The notes: generated from the sequence alone by a model not told the origin. A DNA stretch of 64,000 nucleotides from JARIHD01 sp964610985 (GCA_964610985.1 CAZSZJ010000002.1:13941-77940), one strand, 5' to 3'; positions 25,447-34,097 are shown, numbered from the stretch's first letter. Program-made: numbers and translations.

Positions 25447-26843
25447 TGGCAACAGCAAAAGATAACCCCAAGACCGGCACCGGACAAGTTGTCCAAGTGG
25501 TTGGTGTGGTGGTCGATGTTGAGTTTGCGGCTGGTCAGCTGCCCGCGATCAACAATGCCCTCCAGGCCGACCTACATGGTCAAAAACTCGTACTTGAGGT
25601 CGCTCAGCACCTCAGCGAAACATCGGTGCGTACCGTTGCGTTGTCGAGCACCGATGGCCTGAGACGCGGCGCAAAGATCATCAACACCGGCGCGCCAATT
25701 AGTGTTCCTGTGGGCAAAGAAACCCAGGGCCGCATGTTTAACGTGATCGGTGAGCCAATTGACGGTAAGGGCGGCACCTTTAAAGAGCACTCGCCCATCC
25801 ACCGCGCTGCGCCAACACTCGAAGAGCAGTCTGGCTCGGTTGAAATTCTCGAAACCGGCATTAAGGTCATCGACTTGATCTGTCCGATCGTCAAGGGTGG
25901 TAAGGTCGGTCTGTTCGGTGGTGCTGGTGTCGGTAAAACCGTGACCATCGAAGAACTTATTAACAACATCGCCCGTTTCCACAGTGGTAGTTCGGTCTTT
26001 GCCGGTGTTGGTGAACGTACCCGCGAAGGTAACGACCTCTACCACGAAATGGCCGAAGCTGGCGTGCTGGACAAGACTTCACTGGTCTTCGGTCAGATGA
26101 ACGAGCCGCCTGGTGCGCGTCTGCGTGTTGCTCTTTCTGGCCTGACCATGGCGGAAAAATTCCGCGACGAAGGCCAGGATGTGCTGCTATTTGTGGACAA
26201 CATTTTCCGCTTTACGCAGGCTGGTTCTGAGGTTTCTGCCCTCTTGGGCCGCTTACCTTCTGCCGTGGGTTACCAGCCTAACCTCCAACAGGAAATGGGT
26301 ATGCTACAAGAGCGCATTACCTCTACCAAAGCTGGTTCGATTACATCGGTGCAGGCCGTGTACGTGCCTGCCGACGACCTTACTGACCCGGCTCCGGCAA
26401 CTACATTTGCTCACCTGGACTCGACCATTACGCTTAACCGTGCACTGACCGACATCGGTATCTACCCCGCTGTTGACCCGCTCGATAGTAGCTCGACCGT
26501 ACTCGACCCCGAAATTGTCGGCGAAGAACACTACAAAGTGGCCCGCGAAGTACAGCGTATTTTGCAGCGCTACAAGGATCTTCAGGATATCATCGCCATC
26601 CTGGGTATGGAAGAATTGTCCGACGAAGACAAAAAGACGGTTGCCCGCGCCCGCCGCATTCAGCGCTTCCTGAGCCAGCCGTTCTTTGTGGCCGAGAAGT
26701 TTACCGGCAACGTAGGTAAATATGTATCGCTCAAAGACACCGTTAAATCATTCCGCGAAATCCTGGATGGCAAGCATGACGACAAACCTGAGTCCGCGTT
26801 CTATATGAAGGGCGACATTAGCGAGGTGAAGGCGGCGGCATGA
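25446..26843 (+). CDS. atpD: ATP synthase F1 subunit beta
   Basis: 465 residues, full length. Walker A GGAGVGKT at 158-165, catalytic Glu region VGERTREGNDLYHEM, Walker B VLLFVDNIFRFTQAGSEVSALLGR and SITSVQAVYVPADDLTDPAPATTFAHLD are intact. Catalytic subunit of F1. ATGA overlap with the third inserted ORF. Confidence 0.98.
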   Translation: MATAKDNPKTGTGQVVQVVGVVVDVEFAAGQLPAINNALQADLHGQKLVLEVAQHLSETSVRTVALSSTDGLRRGAKIINTGAPISVPVGKETQGRMFNVIGEPIDGKGGTFKEHSPIHRAAPTLEEQSGSVEILETGIKVIDLICPIVKGGKVGLFGGAGVGKTVTIEELINNIARFHSGSSVFAGVGERTREGNDLYHEMAEAGVLDKTSLVFGQMNEPPGARLRVALSGLTMAEKFRDEGQDVLLFVDNIFRFTQAGSEVSALLGRLPSAVGYQPNLQQEMGMLQERITSTKAGSITSVQAVYVPADDLTDPAPATTFAHLDSTITLNRALTDIGIYPAVDPLDSSSTVLDPEIVGEEHYKVAREVQRILQRYKDLQDIIAILGMEELSDEDKKTVARARRIQRFLSQPFFVAEKFTGNVGKYVSLKDTVKSFREILDGKHDDKPESAFYMKGDISEVKAAA

Positions 26844-27124
26844 GCGAAGGGTCGCCTGAGGTAAGATCTTCATTCTCTTGGCTTGAGGGAGCCGCCCCCG
26901 GGTTTGACGGTGCCACCTCTGAGCTCATGACATACGCGCCGAGACTTCCGTTTTCTGCGGTTGCAGGCTCTGAATCGGCTGCCTTATCGGCGCTTTTAGG
27001 GCCAGATCCCCGAGTGATTGAATCGCAGGATGATCTCTGGCCCGATTTTGCGGACTTACCTTCCTATACACAGGCAGAATATTGGGTGAATCACCAACCC
27101 GACAGTGAGGTATATAAGATATGA
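26840..27124 (+). CDS. Unknown small protein inserted between atpD and atpC
   Basis: 94 residues. ATGA overlaps at both ends (with atpD and atpC). Soluble, Ser/Pro/Glu-rich, aromatic C-terminus (YTQAEYWVNHQPDSEVYKI). I see no similarity to the other two inserted ORFs or to any F-type subunit. That three different ORFs sit in three successive F1 gaps with coupling overlaps argues they are translated. Confidence 0.6.
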   Translation: MSEGSPEVRSSFSWLEGAAPGFDGATSELMTYAPRLPFSAVAGSESAALSALLGPDPRVIESQDDLWPDFADLPSYTQAEYWVNHQPDSEVYKI

Positions 27125-27543
27125 AATTCCAATTAGTTTCGCTTGACGGCGTAAAGTTTGGCGGCGATGCGTATTCGATCGTGCTGCCAACAGCCGCTGG
27201 CCAGGTGACGATCATGCCTGGTCATGAACCGTTGCTGGGCGTCGTTGTCCCGGGTGTAATCGTCGTGCGCCGCGACAAAAGCGACCTCGATACGCACCTG
27301 GAACATTACGCGACCAACGGCGGCGTGCTTGAAGTCGGCAAAGAAGGTGTTCGCGTTCTGGTAGACGAAGCCACGCATGGCGACGAAATCAATGAAGCCG
27401 AAGCCGAAAAAGCCCACCAGGCCGCACTTGACCTACGCAAAAATGCCAAAGACCAGATAGAACTGGACAAAGCCCAGGCTTTGGTCGACCGCACCGCCGT
27501 ACGTTTGCAGGTTGCTGGACTGCGCCGACGTCACCGCCGATAA
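27121..27543 (+). CDS. atpC: ATP synthase F1 subunit epsilon
   Basis: 140 residues. N-terminal beta sandwich (KFQLVSLDGVKFGGDAYSIVLPTAAGQVTIMPGHEPLLGVVVPG) and C-terminal helix pair (AEAEKAHQAALDLRKNAKDQIELDKAQALVDRTAVRLQVAGLRRRHR). Last gene of the operon; the next gene has its own promoter-like box. Confidence 0.95.
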   Translation: MKFQLVSLDGVKFGGDAYSIVLPTAAGQVTIMPGHEPLLGVVVPGVIVVRRDKSDLDTHLEHYATNGGVLEVGKEGVRVLVDEATHGDEINEAEAEKAHQAALDLRKNAKDQIELDKAQALVDRTAVRLQVAGLRRRHRR

Positions 27544-27588
27544 TGTAGCACTTGTTGATCGCCTGCTTGCGATGTATAGTAATCGCCT

Positions 27589-28458
27589 ATGAGTAATATT
27601 TTAGCCAATGCGGCCGAGATGGGCCGAAGTTACGATTTTTTTACAGACCCTAACTCCTACGGTGCGTTTGAACTGACATCAGAGCACCAGTTGCCTACCA
27701 TATGCATTGATCCCCGCGATGAAGATCGGGAGCAATTAAAGATTGCCTGTCAGACGCCAGGCGCGATTATCGGCAAAGGTAGAGATGCGAGTCTCGCATT
27801 AACGGCCAATGATTCCGAGGGCGTCTTGTATACCGTGGAACAAGGAATGGAGTATGACGGCAGCCTTCAACGCCAAACAGTATCAGGTGGCGGTCACCCT
27901 GCATGTAAATATAATGAAGGGTTGGTGTCGGTCGACAACGAGATTATCGATCCACAAGACGAGACGATGGATGTGTTGCGTGAGTTTATCCGCCGGTATG
28001 GGCTGGAGGACGCCCGCGTAAAGAGCTTTATTATACGGATCCAGGACGCGGCTAAAAGAATCCGAGACAGCAAGCCGGAGCATAATCCTGACCAACTCTT
28101 AGCGTACGCCGATAAGCTGTATCCCGGGCAAAATAACGTAGCGCCTATGGTGGGCGAAAACCGCGCCGGCTTTTACATTCTTAATCACCATCCTCGCATC
28201 GGTCTCAAACGCAAAGATGTGCACCGCGGCGACAAGCCTTTGGTGGTTCAGGCGTATCATGACAATGTCTATGCGTCGGTACACAATTTGAGTGATATGC
28301 GCGGTATGAGTCCCGAGGTAAGAGACTTGCGCTTGGCTGCATTGCTCCTGCGATCGGCGGCCACCCGGACTGTCGTGTGCGCTGGCAACAAAGACATGAA
28401 ATTGCTGCATGTCGTCCCTACGGCCCACGGCACGCAAATAGAAGAAGGCTATTTCTAA
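27589..28458 (+). CDS. Carbonic-anhydrase-like protein (beta-CA ligand pattern), tentative
   Basis: 289 residues. The first third carries C39-x-D41-x-R43 (TICIDPRDED) and H103-x-x-C106 (GGGHPACKY), the metal-ligand and Asp-Arg pattern of beta-carbonic anhydrases, with 60 residues between as against about 52 in classic enzymes. QTPGA and GKGRDASLAL between them recall the cadmium-type (zeta) relatives. The rest does not match a beta-CA. If active it would interconvert CO2 and bicarbonate in the cytosol, which would fit with DabAB. Leaderless start: TATAGT (27575-27580) 8 nt before ATG. The assignment rests on motif spacing only. Confidence 0.4.
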   Translation: MSNILANAAEMGRSYDFFTDPNSYGAFELTSEHQLPTICIDPRDEDREQLKIACQTPGAIIGKGRDASLALTANDSEGVLYTVEQGMEYDGSLQRQTVSGGGHPACKYNEGLVSVDNEIIDPQDETMDVLREFIRRYGLEDARVKSFIIRIQDAAKRIRDSKPEHNPDQLLAYADKLYPGQNNVAPMVGENRAGFYILNHHPRIGLKRKDVHRGDKPLVVQAYHDNVYASVHNLSDMRGMSPEVRDLRLAALLLRSAATRTVVCAGNKDMKLLHVVPTAHGTQIEEGYF

Positions 28459-28484
28459 AGAATACCCATTAACGGACAGGTAGT

Positions 28485-29171
28485 ATGACAGAGAAGAGCA
28501 CGCAGTCTCCTTCCTTCGACAAAAAGCGTATTCGCGCTGAACGTGAGTTTCGTCGTTTGGTGAGTCGATGCCTAGATCCGGTTACATGGGATGATTGGAC
28601 CCGAACGGGCGGGTTTTTTGAACAACAGCCAAAGAGTTTGGTCCGCCGTCGAACGGTAAACATCGAGCGGTTATTTCCAATCGTATGTTTTCAGGAACTG
28701 TGGCCACTACACGATGATTCGGCATGGCCCGGCCCGAGACTTAAGATGGATAGCGCTGATGCAGAGGTGAACTGGATCATGACTATTAATCAAACAGAAA
28801 CAGCCCCATTTTCCAGTCGTTGGCGAAGTCGAAGATCGACCCTAGCGGCAGAGCGGAGCCGCTATACCGTTGCTATTGACGCAGGCTATCGCACTGAGCC
28901 GGTTTTTCCTCCGCACCGTGTCCTTACCGAAGAAGAAATAGAAGACTTTCTGCCCTACGGTGGCTACCAGGAAATAATTACGGCGAAACGTAAGGACCAG
29001 CCTAGGGATCGTTACGCCGTAGAGGATGAAGATGACGCACTTTCTATCGGATGGTATTCTTCCAACAAGGCAGTGGGCTGGCCGGAGGTTGCACCCATAC
29101 AAACCCAGGCTAAGCTCGATATCTTGATACAGCTGAACGATCTAATCTTTTCTCAGACCTTAGATTTATAG
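28485..29171 (+). CDS. Hypothetical protein, 228 aa (paralogue 1)
   Basis: Not recognised. Soluble, Arg-rich N-terminal half. The C-terminal half (LTEEEIEDFLPYGGYQEII...DEDDALSIGWYSSNKAVGWPE) matches LTEEEALSFEPYGGPVHQVV...EDDDVVCLWRTRSNEDGINIA in the next gene, so the two are tandem paralogues. 26 nt after the carbonic-anhydrase-like gene and probably co-transcribed with it. Confidence 0.6.
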   Translation: MTEKSTQSPSFDKKRIRAEREFRRLVSRCLDPVTWDDWTRTGGFFEQQPKSLVRRRTVNIERLFPIVCFQELWPLHDDSAWPGPRLKMDSADAEVNWIMTINQTETAPFSSRWRSRRSTLAAERSRYTVAIDAGYRTEPVFPPHRVLTEEEIEDFLPYGGYQEIITAKRKDQPRDRYAVEDEDDALSIGWYSSNKAVGWPEVAPIQTQAKLDILIQLNDLIFSQTLDL

Positions 29172-29284
29172 CAGGCTAGGCTGCCTTGCTCGGTTACGCG
29201 TGCTGGGTCATTTTTGCTGCTTGTAGTGGCGTTGACCATGCTAATGCCCTTAGTTTAAGATGTGCTTAAATATAATCCAATAAG

Positions 29285-29968
29285 ATGTCAAAAATTAAAC
29301 GAGGAATTGAAAATAACAGCACGCTTGAAGAAGCGACTGATACCTTTCGTTATTTGACCAGACTGGCACTGCGTAAAAGCGTATGGTCCGAATGGGAGTC
29401 TGAAGGTTCTCATGCGGGCGGCATGAAATTTACCCTGCTCCGGCGGAGTCGCCACTATCGTTTTTCGCGGATGGTCCCTGCCCGTTATGCCTCGATTGCC
29501 TATTCGCCGTTATATGTTAACGGAACGCCGGCGCCTAGAATTGTTTTTGGTAAAGCGGACGGAAAGGCCTATGAACATTTCAATGTCGCGCAAACGGAAT
29601 TTGCACCGTATACCCCTGACTTCAAACAGCATATCGGAAGCTTATTGGAGCGTCGCTATCTTTTCCGGCTGAGCGCCGAAGCATTTGAGCGCCCATCATT
29701 AAGCATGCCCCGGCCGTTGACCGAGGAGGAGGCTTTGAGTTTTGAGCCCTACGGAGGACCTGTGCATCAGGTTGTACTGTGCGGAATTAAGCATACTATC
29801 GATACTGATTATTTGCTTCATGAGGACGATGACGTTGTCTGCTTGTGGCGTACGCGAAGCAATGAGGACGGCATTAATATCGCTAGGCCGCTCACGACTG
29901 ACGCTGACGTCCCAGGACTCGTTGAACTCAACCGTACGCTGTACGACGTATTATCCACCTGGAAATAA
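29285..29968 (+). CDS. Hypothetical protein, 227 aa (paralogue 2)
   Basis: Not recognised. Paralogue of the gene before it, with the shared LTEEE...PYGG and DEDD/EDDD blocks in the C-terminal half. It has its own consensus TATAAT at 29271-29276, 8 nt before ATG, and no ribosome binding site: one of the clearest leaderless starts in the window. Confidence 0.6.
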   Translation: MSKIKRGIENNSTLEEATDTFRYLTRLALRKSVWSEWESEGSHAGGMKFTLLRRSRHYRFSRMVPARYASIAYSPLYVNGTPAPRIVFGKADGKAYEHFNVAQTEFAPYTPDFKQHIGSLLERRYLFRLSAEAFERPSLSMPRPLTEEEALSFEPYGGPVHQVVLCGIKHTIDTDYLLHEDDDVVCLWRTRSNEDGINIARPLTTDADVPGLVELNRTLYDVLSTWK

Positions 29969-30055
29969 CGCTTAAACGTCCACCCCTAATGCTATTTACA
30001 AAAGCGAAATCTTAGGATACGCTTCTGGTATACGTAATTATCTTTTGGAGGGAAT

Positions 30056-30727
30056 ATGCTAACACGAAAAAAAATCGCCATGATACTGGCGGAGTTTTTG
30101 GGAACCGCGCTTCTGACACTAGCCGTACTGGCTGTCAGTAAGTCTACTATCGGTATCCCCTACTTTGTTGCTATCGCGGCCGGTTTGGTTGTAGCAACCG
30201 TAACACTAACACTGGGCGCTGTTTCAGGTGCACACCTGAACCCACTGGTCACCATCGGTCTGTGGTCGGTTCGCCGCGTAAAGACCTTGCCTGCCATCGT
30301 GTATCTTGCGGCTCAGCTGCTTGGTGGTATCGCAGCCTACTGGCTGTTCACCTACTTCGTGGGTCAAACCTGGCATAACACCAATAGCGGGTTCGAGGGT
30401 CGCGTACTGGTGGCCGAAACTGTTGGTGCTTTCATCTTTAGCCTCGGTTGGGCTGCCGTTGTCTTCCAAAAACTGGAAGGTGGACGTGCTGCTGCGACCG
30501 TCGGTATGTCGCTGATGCTTGGCGTTCTAGTGTCTGCTGCTGGTGCGGGTGGTATCGTTAACCCCGCTGTTGCCCTTGGTGCGCAGTCATGGGTTTGGGG
30601 CACGTTTGTGCTTGGCCCAATCCTTGGTGGTATCATCGGGTTCAACCTGTACAGTCTGCTCTTTGCGCCCGCTTCTTCGCTGGTCGAAAAACCAGCCAAA
30701 GCCCCGGCTGCCGCTCGTAAAAAATAG
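30056..30727 (+). CDS. MIP-family channel (aquaporin/glycerol facilitator-like)
   Basis: 223 residues, six membrane helices. The two half-helix motifs are SGAHLNPLVTIG (NPL in place of NPA) and GGIVNPAVALGAQSW (NPA). The N-terminal FLGTALLTLAVLAV is typical. It should pass water or small neutral solutes; the altered first motif may shift selectivity. Good ribosome binding site GGAGG shortly before ATG, unlike the leaderless genes near it. Followed by a strong terminator. Confidence 0.85.
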   Translation: MLTRKKIAMILAEFLGTALLTLAVLAVSKSTIGIPYFVAIAAGLVVATVTLTLGAVSGAHLNPLVTIGLWSVRRVKTLPAIVYLAAQLLGGIAAYWLFTYFVGQTWHNTNSGFEGRVLVAETVGAFIFSLGWAAVVFQKLEGGRAAATVGMSLMLGVLVSAAGAGGIVNPAVALGAQSWVWGTFVLGPILGGIIGFNLYSLLFAPASSLVEKPAKAPAAARKK

Positions 30728-30744
30728 TCTTCTGCTTTGCAGAT

Positions 30745-30779
30745 AAAAACGACCAGCGCCCCGGCGACTGGTCGTTTTT
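30745..30779. terminator. Bidirectional rho-independent terminator
   Basis: 12-bp perfect stem, AAAAACGACCAG / CTGGTCGTTTTT, with an 11-nt loop that can pair further (CGCC/GGCG). Flanking A and T runs serve both strands, between the channel gene and the convergent surface operon. Confidence 0.9.
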
Positions 30780-30809
30780 ATCTGCATTCTAAATATGGTA
30801 TTGGCGGTA

Positions 30810-31982
30810 CTAGCGGTCGAATAGCCAGACATCGACTTTTTTGTCGTGCATGGACCGTATAAAATCGGTTATGACCGGTGTTGCCTGAGAGGTGAGCGGC
30901 TGACTGTTGCTCCAGTATGACCAGTCAGTTTCCTCCGCCTCCTTGCTTTTATCCTGGGCGAAGATATTTACGGACACTTCGTAGTTTTGTTTTTGTAGGA
31001 TTCCGGCTTGTTCGCGCACCGTCATCAAGATTTGTTTGCGCTGCTCGGGGCTGACCGTTTTGACCTCGTCTTTGTCGAATGTATACTTTGCGCCGAATGT
31101 AGCCGTATTAAACCATACTTTTTTGGTGCCGAGCTGGCCGGCCATCTCTGTTAGCAGATCCGTGTTCAGATATTCGGCCGCGTTGAAAATGACAGCGCCG
31201 CCTGGTTGACGTGAGATCCAGGGAAATCCTTGTATGCCAGCGTAGTTGACTAATCCGCTCGGAATTCCCTTGACATATGGTAGCAGGCTCACGTAATCTC
31301 CGTTTTGCCACTCAAAGTCAGTGTTTTCGTAGGTGGCCGAATTGAGCAGTACGCTGGTGGCCAGCGTCGGGAAGTATTTGCGCGCCGTTGTTAGGTGAGC
31401 GGTTACGGCCGGGGCAAAAAACTTCGGTTGGTTGTTGCTCCAGTATGGCAGATTTGCCTCGGGAAAAGGATTCCAGATGCCTAACTGTTGATCAGTTAGG
31501 CCCAACGCTTTGAGCTCAGCGAAGTACGCATCAAGCGCCGTTGTGTAGGTTCCGTCGGCAAAAAGCGCGAAGTCGAGCAGTGTGCCATCTTTTTTACTAG
31601 GCTCTACAATAACTACCGGTCGAATTCCATACCGGCTGAATTCCTTGAAAGTTTCAGCATCATCTTTAGCATATGCCCTTCCTTCGTCGCTGGTAGATGG
31701 CATAGAAGTAAAGAGCATGACGGTATTGGTCGCGCGCGAAGCGCAGGCTTGCTGAAACAGACCGATCTTGCGTAGCGTGCTCATACGAGCGTTGGCTAGG
31801 CCGTTGATGGGCTTATCTGGCAGACAAGCGTTGGTCTTGACGATAGTGGCCTTGGACTTGTGAAGGGTGCTCAGGATGGCCAGCGGTTTAACGCCAGTAA
31901 AGAACTGGTACACGACACCGGCCGAAAAAAGCGTCAGTCCGATAAAAACAATATTAATCAAAAAAATATGGCGCTTTTTCAT
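30810..31982 (-). CDS. Membrane-anchored glycosidase-like protein
   Basis: 390 residues. N-terminal signal anchor (IFLINIVFIGLTLFSAGVVYQFF), then an extracytoplasmic domain with an alternating strand-helix pattern suggestive of a TIM barrel: VMLFTSMPSTSDEG, IRPVVIVEPSK, LGIWNPFPEANLPYWS, KVWFNTATFGAKY, VSVNIFAQDK, VDVWLFDR. WNPFPEAN carries a candidate catalytic Glu. No family could be named. Last gene of the 35.6-30.8 kb operon, 3 nt after a processive GT2; in exopolysaccharide loci such a position is often held by a glycosidase or deacetylase, so trimming of the product is an inference. Confidence 0.5.
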   Translation of the reverse strand: MKKRHIFLINIVFIGLTLFSAGVVYQFFTGVKPLAILSTLHKSKATIVKTNACLPDKPINGLANARMSTLRKIGLFQQACASRATNTVMLFTSMPSTSDEGRAYAKDDAETFKEFSRYGIRPVVIVEPSKKDGTLLDFALFADGTYTTALDAYFAELKALGLTDQQLGIWNPFPEANLPYWSNNQPKFFAPAVTAHLTTARKYFPTLATSVLLNSATYENTDFEWQNGDYVSLLPYVKGIPSGLVNYAGIQGFPWISRQPGGAVIFNAAEYLNTDLLTEMAGQLGTKKVWFNTATFGAKYTFDKDEVKTVSPEQRKQILMTVREQAGILQKQNYEVSVNIFAQDKSKEAEETDWSYWSNSQPLTSQATPVITDFIRSMHDKKVDVWLFDR

Positions 31983-31985
31983 GGT

Positions 31986-33278
31986 CTAACCCTTTTCTAC
32001 GCCTTCGCGTTTCCATTGTTGCCATTCTAGCTCGTCGCCACGGACAACCATATGTATCCCGCGCAGCAACGCCTGGAACTCAATCCACACGACCATATAA
32101 AAGAGCGGCCACGTCAAAGGAAATAGCAACAGGAGCTCGGCGCGCTCTTTGAGCGATAACCTGCCGCCAAAGCACGCTACCACCATATACGATATGCCTA
32201 CGAATAGCATGCTTAGGGCGAGAGAGACGAACTCGCCGGCCAGCAAGCTATATACCAGCAGGAGCGTGACACCAATAGGCTCCAATAACAACTGGATTTC
32301 AGCGAACGCCGCAAATGGCAGTACGAACCACGTCAGGAACTTATTGTGTCGCCTCTCCCACGAAAAAAACAGCCGTCGGTAGCGCAAAAACGTATCAAAG
32401 CGACCCTTCTTCCAGCGCAAGCGTTGGTTAATGAGGCCGCTGTAGTTCGATGCTCCTTCGGTATAGCACAGCACATCTTCGGCATAGATGGACCTGAGAC
32501 CGTGAAACTTGGTCCGCATCGACATCTCAATGTCTTCGGTTTTGTTTGCCTCATCGAAATAGCCAAAATAATCGAATGTATCTTTACGCCGAAAAGCCGC
32601 GCAAGCACCGCCGTAGATGTACTCCGCGCCCATAGCACAATGTGCGCGTTTGAAGTAGAAGCCGAATAGATATTCGAGGCGTTGCATCAGGCCCACAATC
32701 CGGCCACGGACGTTGGCCACGCGTACTTGCCCAACGGCTGCTGCAACGCTCGGATCACGAAAATGTTCCGCCAGATTGGCAATGGCGTCCGGGGCTAGCA
32801 TTGAGTCGGCGTCGATGGTCAAGATGATACTACCAGTGCTGTGCTCGATGCCATAGTTCAAAGCGCGCCCCTTCCCTCCGTTTGGAATATAATACTGGAC
32901 GATACGCCGGTTGCCCGCGAGATTTTTAGACTGACGTCGAATGAAGTCATTTACGATTGCGCGTGAATTGTCGGTCGAACCGTCGTTAATAATAATGACT
33001 TCTATATTATGATACGAATTTGCCAGTACCGACTGCACAGTTTTTCGTACGCCAACTTCTTCGTTCCAGGCAGGAATAAGTACGCTAACCAATGGCTTGT
33101 ACTGTGGCAGATATCCGTGACGCCGGATCTGCTGTTTGAGTACGCGATGTCGGCGGGCGGCTTCACGCACCGAGAACCAAGCGGCGAATACAAGGAAGAC
33201 AAAATATTTTACGAGCATGATCGTCGCTAGAAAAATGGTCAGGTTGCGGAAAAGTATGAAGAGAGTTTCGTTAGTCAT
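31986..33278 (-). CDS. Processive GT2 (cellulose/PNAG synthase-like), copy B
   Basis: 430 residues: one N-terminal membrane helix, a cytosolic GT-A domain and three or four C-terminal helices. Catalytic motifs of processive GT2 enzymes are complete: VSVLIPAWNEE, IINDGSTD, LTIDADSM (DxD), TEDIEMSMR (TED base) and QRLRW (Q-x-x-R-W). These polymerise and export a beta-linked polysaccharide through the membrane. Product not inferable. ATGA overlap with the sortase-like gene before it. About the same design as the GT2 at 34098. Confidence 0.85.
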   Translation of the reverse strand: MTNETLFILFRNLTIFLATIMLVKYFVFLVFAAWFSVREAARRHRVLKQQIRRHGYLPQYKPLVSVLIPAWNEEVGVRKTVQSVLANSYHNIEVIIINDGSTDNSRAIVNDFIRRQSKNLAGNRRIVQYYIPNGGKGRALNYGIEHSTGSIILTIDADSMLAPDAIANLAEHFRDPSVAAAVGQVRVANVRGRIVGLMQRLEYLFGFYFKRAHCAMGAEYIYGGACAAFRRKDTFDYFGYFDEANKTEDIEMSMRTKFHGLRSIYAEDVLCYTEGASNYSGLINQRLRWKKGRFDTFLRYRRLFFSWERRHNKFLTWFVLPFAAFAEIQLLLEPIGVTLLLVYSLLAGEFVSLALSMLFVGISYMVVACFGGRLSLKERAELLLLFPLTWPLFYMVVWIEFQALLRGIHMVVRGDELEWQQWKREGVEKG

Positions 33279-33937
33279 TGCTCTAGTCCCTGTACTGATA
33301 ATAAGTTGGCTTCAATAATGGTGCTGATCTTCTCGGCCCGGTCATCACAAATAATCAACAGTTTGCCGGTAGCCCGGTTGTCGGCCGGTACGTATTGTTG
33401 TCCGTTTGATATGGTGGCGGTGCTCGTAATTTTGTACACATACCGCCATTCCTGGTCGGTGTCCATGAACAGGTTGCTGCCTTCGGCGGGCATCGCGCGG
33501 GGATCGATCGTGCGGAAGCTGGAGCGACAGTACATCAGGGCAACACCCAAATTACCGCTACGGGCCGTTTGCGGAGCGAGCAGATGCATTGTGTCGGCAC
33601 GCGCAAGCCATTCTTTGCTGGTGGGATGAATCGGCATTACAATGTCGAGCTTTTTGGCGCGCTGCGGCAGCTTCAGGGCTATTGGCTTACCAAAGGTACC
33701 GAATATGTTTTCGTTGGCGACATCACGACTTTGGGTATAGCCTTTCTGTAAGTCATAGGTTTGGGCGACCGGTTGTACCGTCACTGCATCAAGGGTATGT
33801 ACGAACGGCAGAGACCGATTGTACAGCGACTCATATCCTGAGGCTAGCAAAAAAGTACTGATTGCCCCGCACAGCCCCAGCACAAAAATGCGTAGTGGCC
33901 AGATAATGGCGTTCCGCAGTATTTTTTTCATATTCAT
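33275..33937 (-). CDS. Sortase-like protein with altered active site
   Basis: 220 residues from ATG at 33937, chosen because it forms an ATGA overlap with the small ORF upstream. Membrane anchor at about 8-32 (AIIWPLRIFVLGLCGAISTFLLASG), then an extracytoplasmic domain in sortase order: KLDIVMPIH, SGNLGVALMYCRSS, WRYVYKITSTATISNGQQYVPADN, KLLIICDD and ISTIIEANLL. In sortases the last parts read as the AGH strand, the YxV strand, LxTC and a final Arg strand. Here the His position reads Y/C, the TC is I-C and the Arg is not where expected. With an LPNTG protein in the same operon, a sortase-derived anchoring or scaffold protein is plausible. Inference from pattern only. Confidence 0.45.
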   Translation of the reverse strand: MNMKKILRNAIIWPLRIFVLGLCGAISTFLLASGYESLYNRSLPFVHTLDAVTVQPVAQTYDLQKGYTQSRDVANENIFGTFGKPIALKLPQRAKKLDIVMPIHPTSKEWLARADTMHLLAPQTARSGNLGVALMYCRSSFRTIDPRAMPAEGSNLFMDTDQEWRYVYKITSTATISNGQQYVPADNRATGKLLIICDDRAEKISTIIEANLLSVQGLEQ

Positions 33938-34095
33938 AGCAGCGACCGGTGCTTTCGTACCATCCTGCGGGTTCGCCATCGGATAAAGGCAGTCGTACAT
34001 TTACTCAATACGTTAACCAAGATGACCACTCCCACAAAAAACAGGTATAAATACCAAAGCGCAAAAAAAGGACTATCCTCTGAAGGCAAAAACAT
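33934..34095 (-). CDS. Small membrane protein, 53 aa, between GT2 and sortase-like gene
   Basis: ATG at 34095 starts 2 nt after the GT2 stop, with AGGAG 7 nt upstream; the TGA forms an ATGA overlap with the next gene. The protein has one hydrophobic helix (PFFALWYLYLFFVGVVILVNVL) and a strongly basic C-terminus (RWRTRRMVRKHR), so N-out, C-in by the positive-inside rule. Small helper proteins of this kind accompany some exopolysaccharide synthases (PgaD-like role), but sequence gives no proof. Too short for usual gene callers. Confidence 0.6.
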   Translation of the reverse strand: MFLPSEDSPFFALWYLYLFFVGVVILVNVLSKCTTAFIRWRTRRMVRKHRSLL

Positions 34096-34097
34096 GG

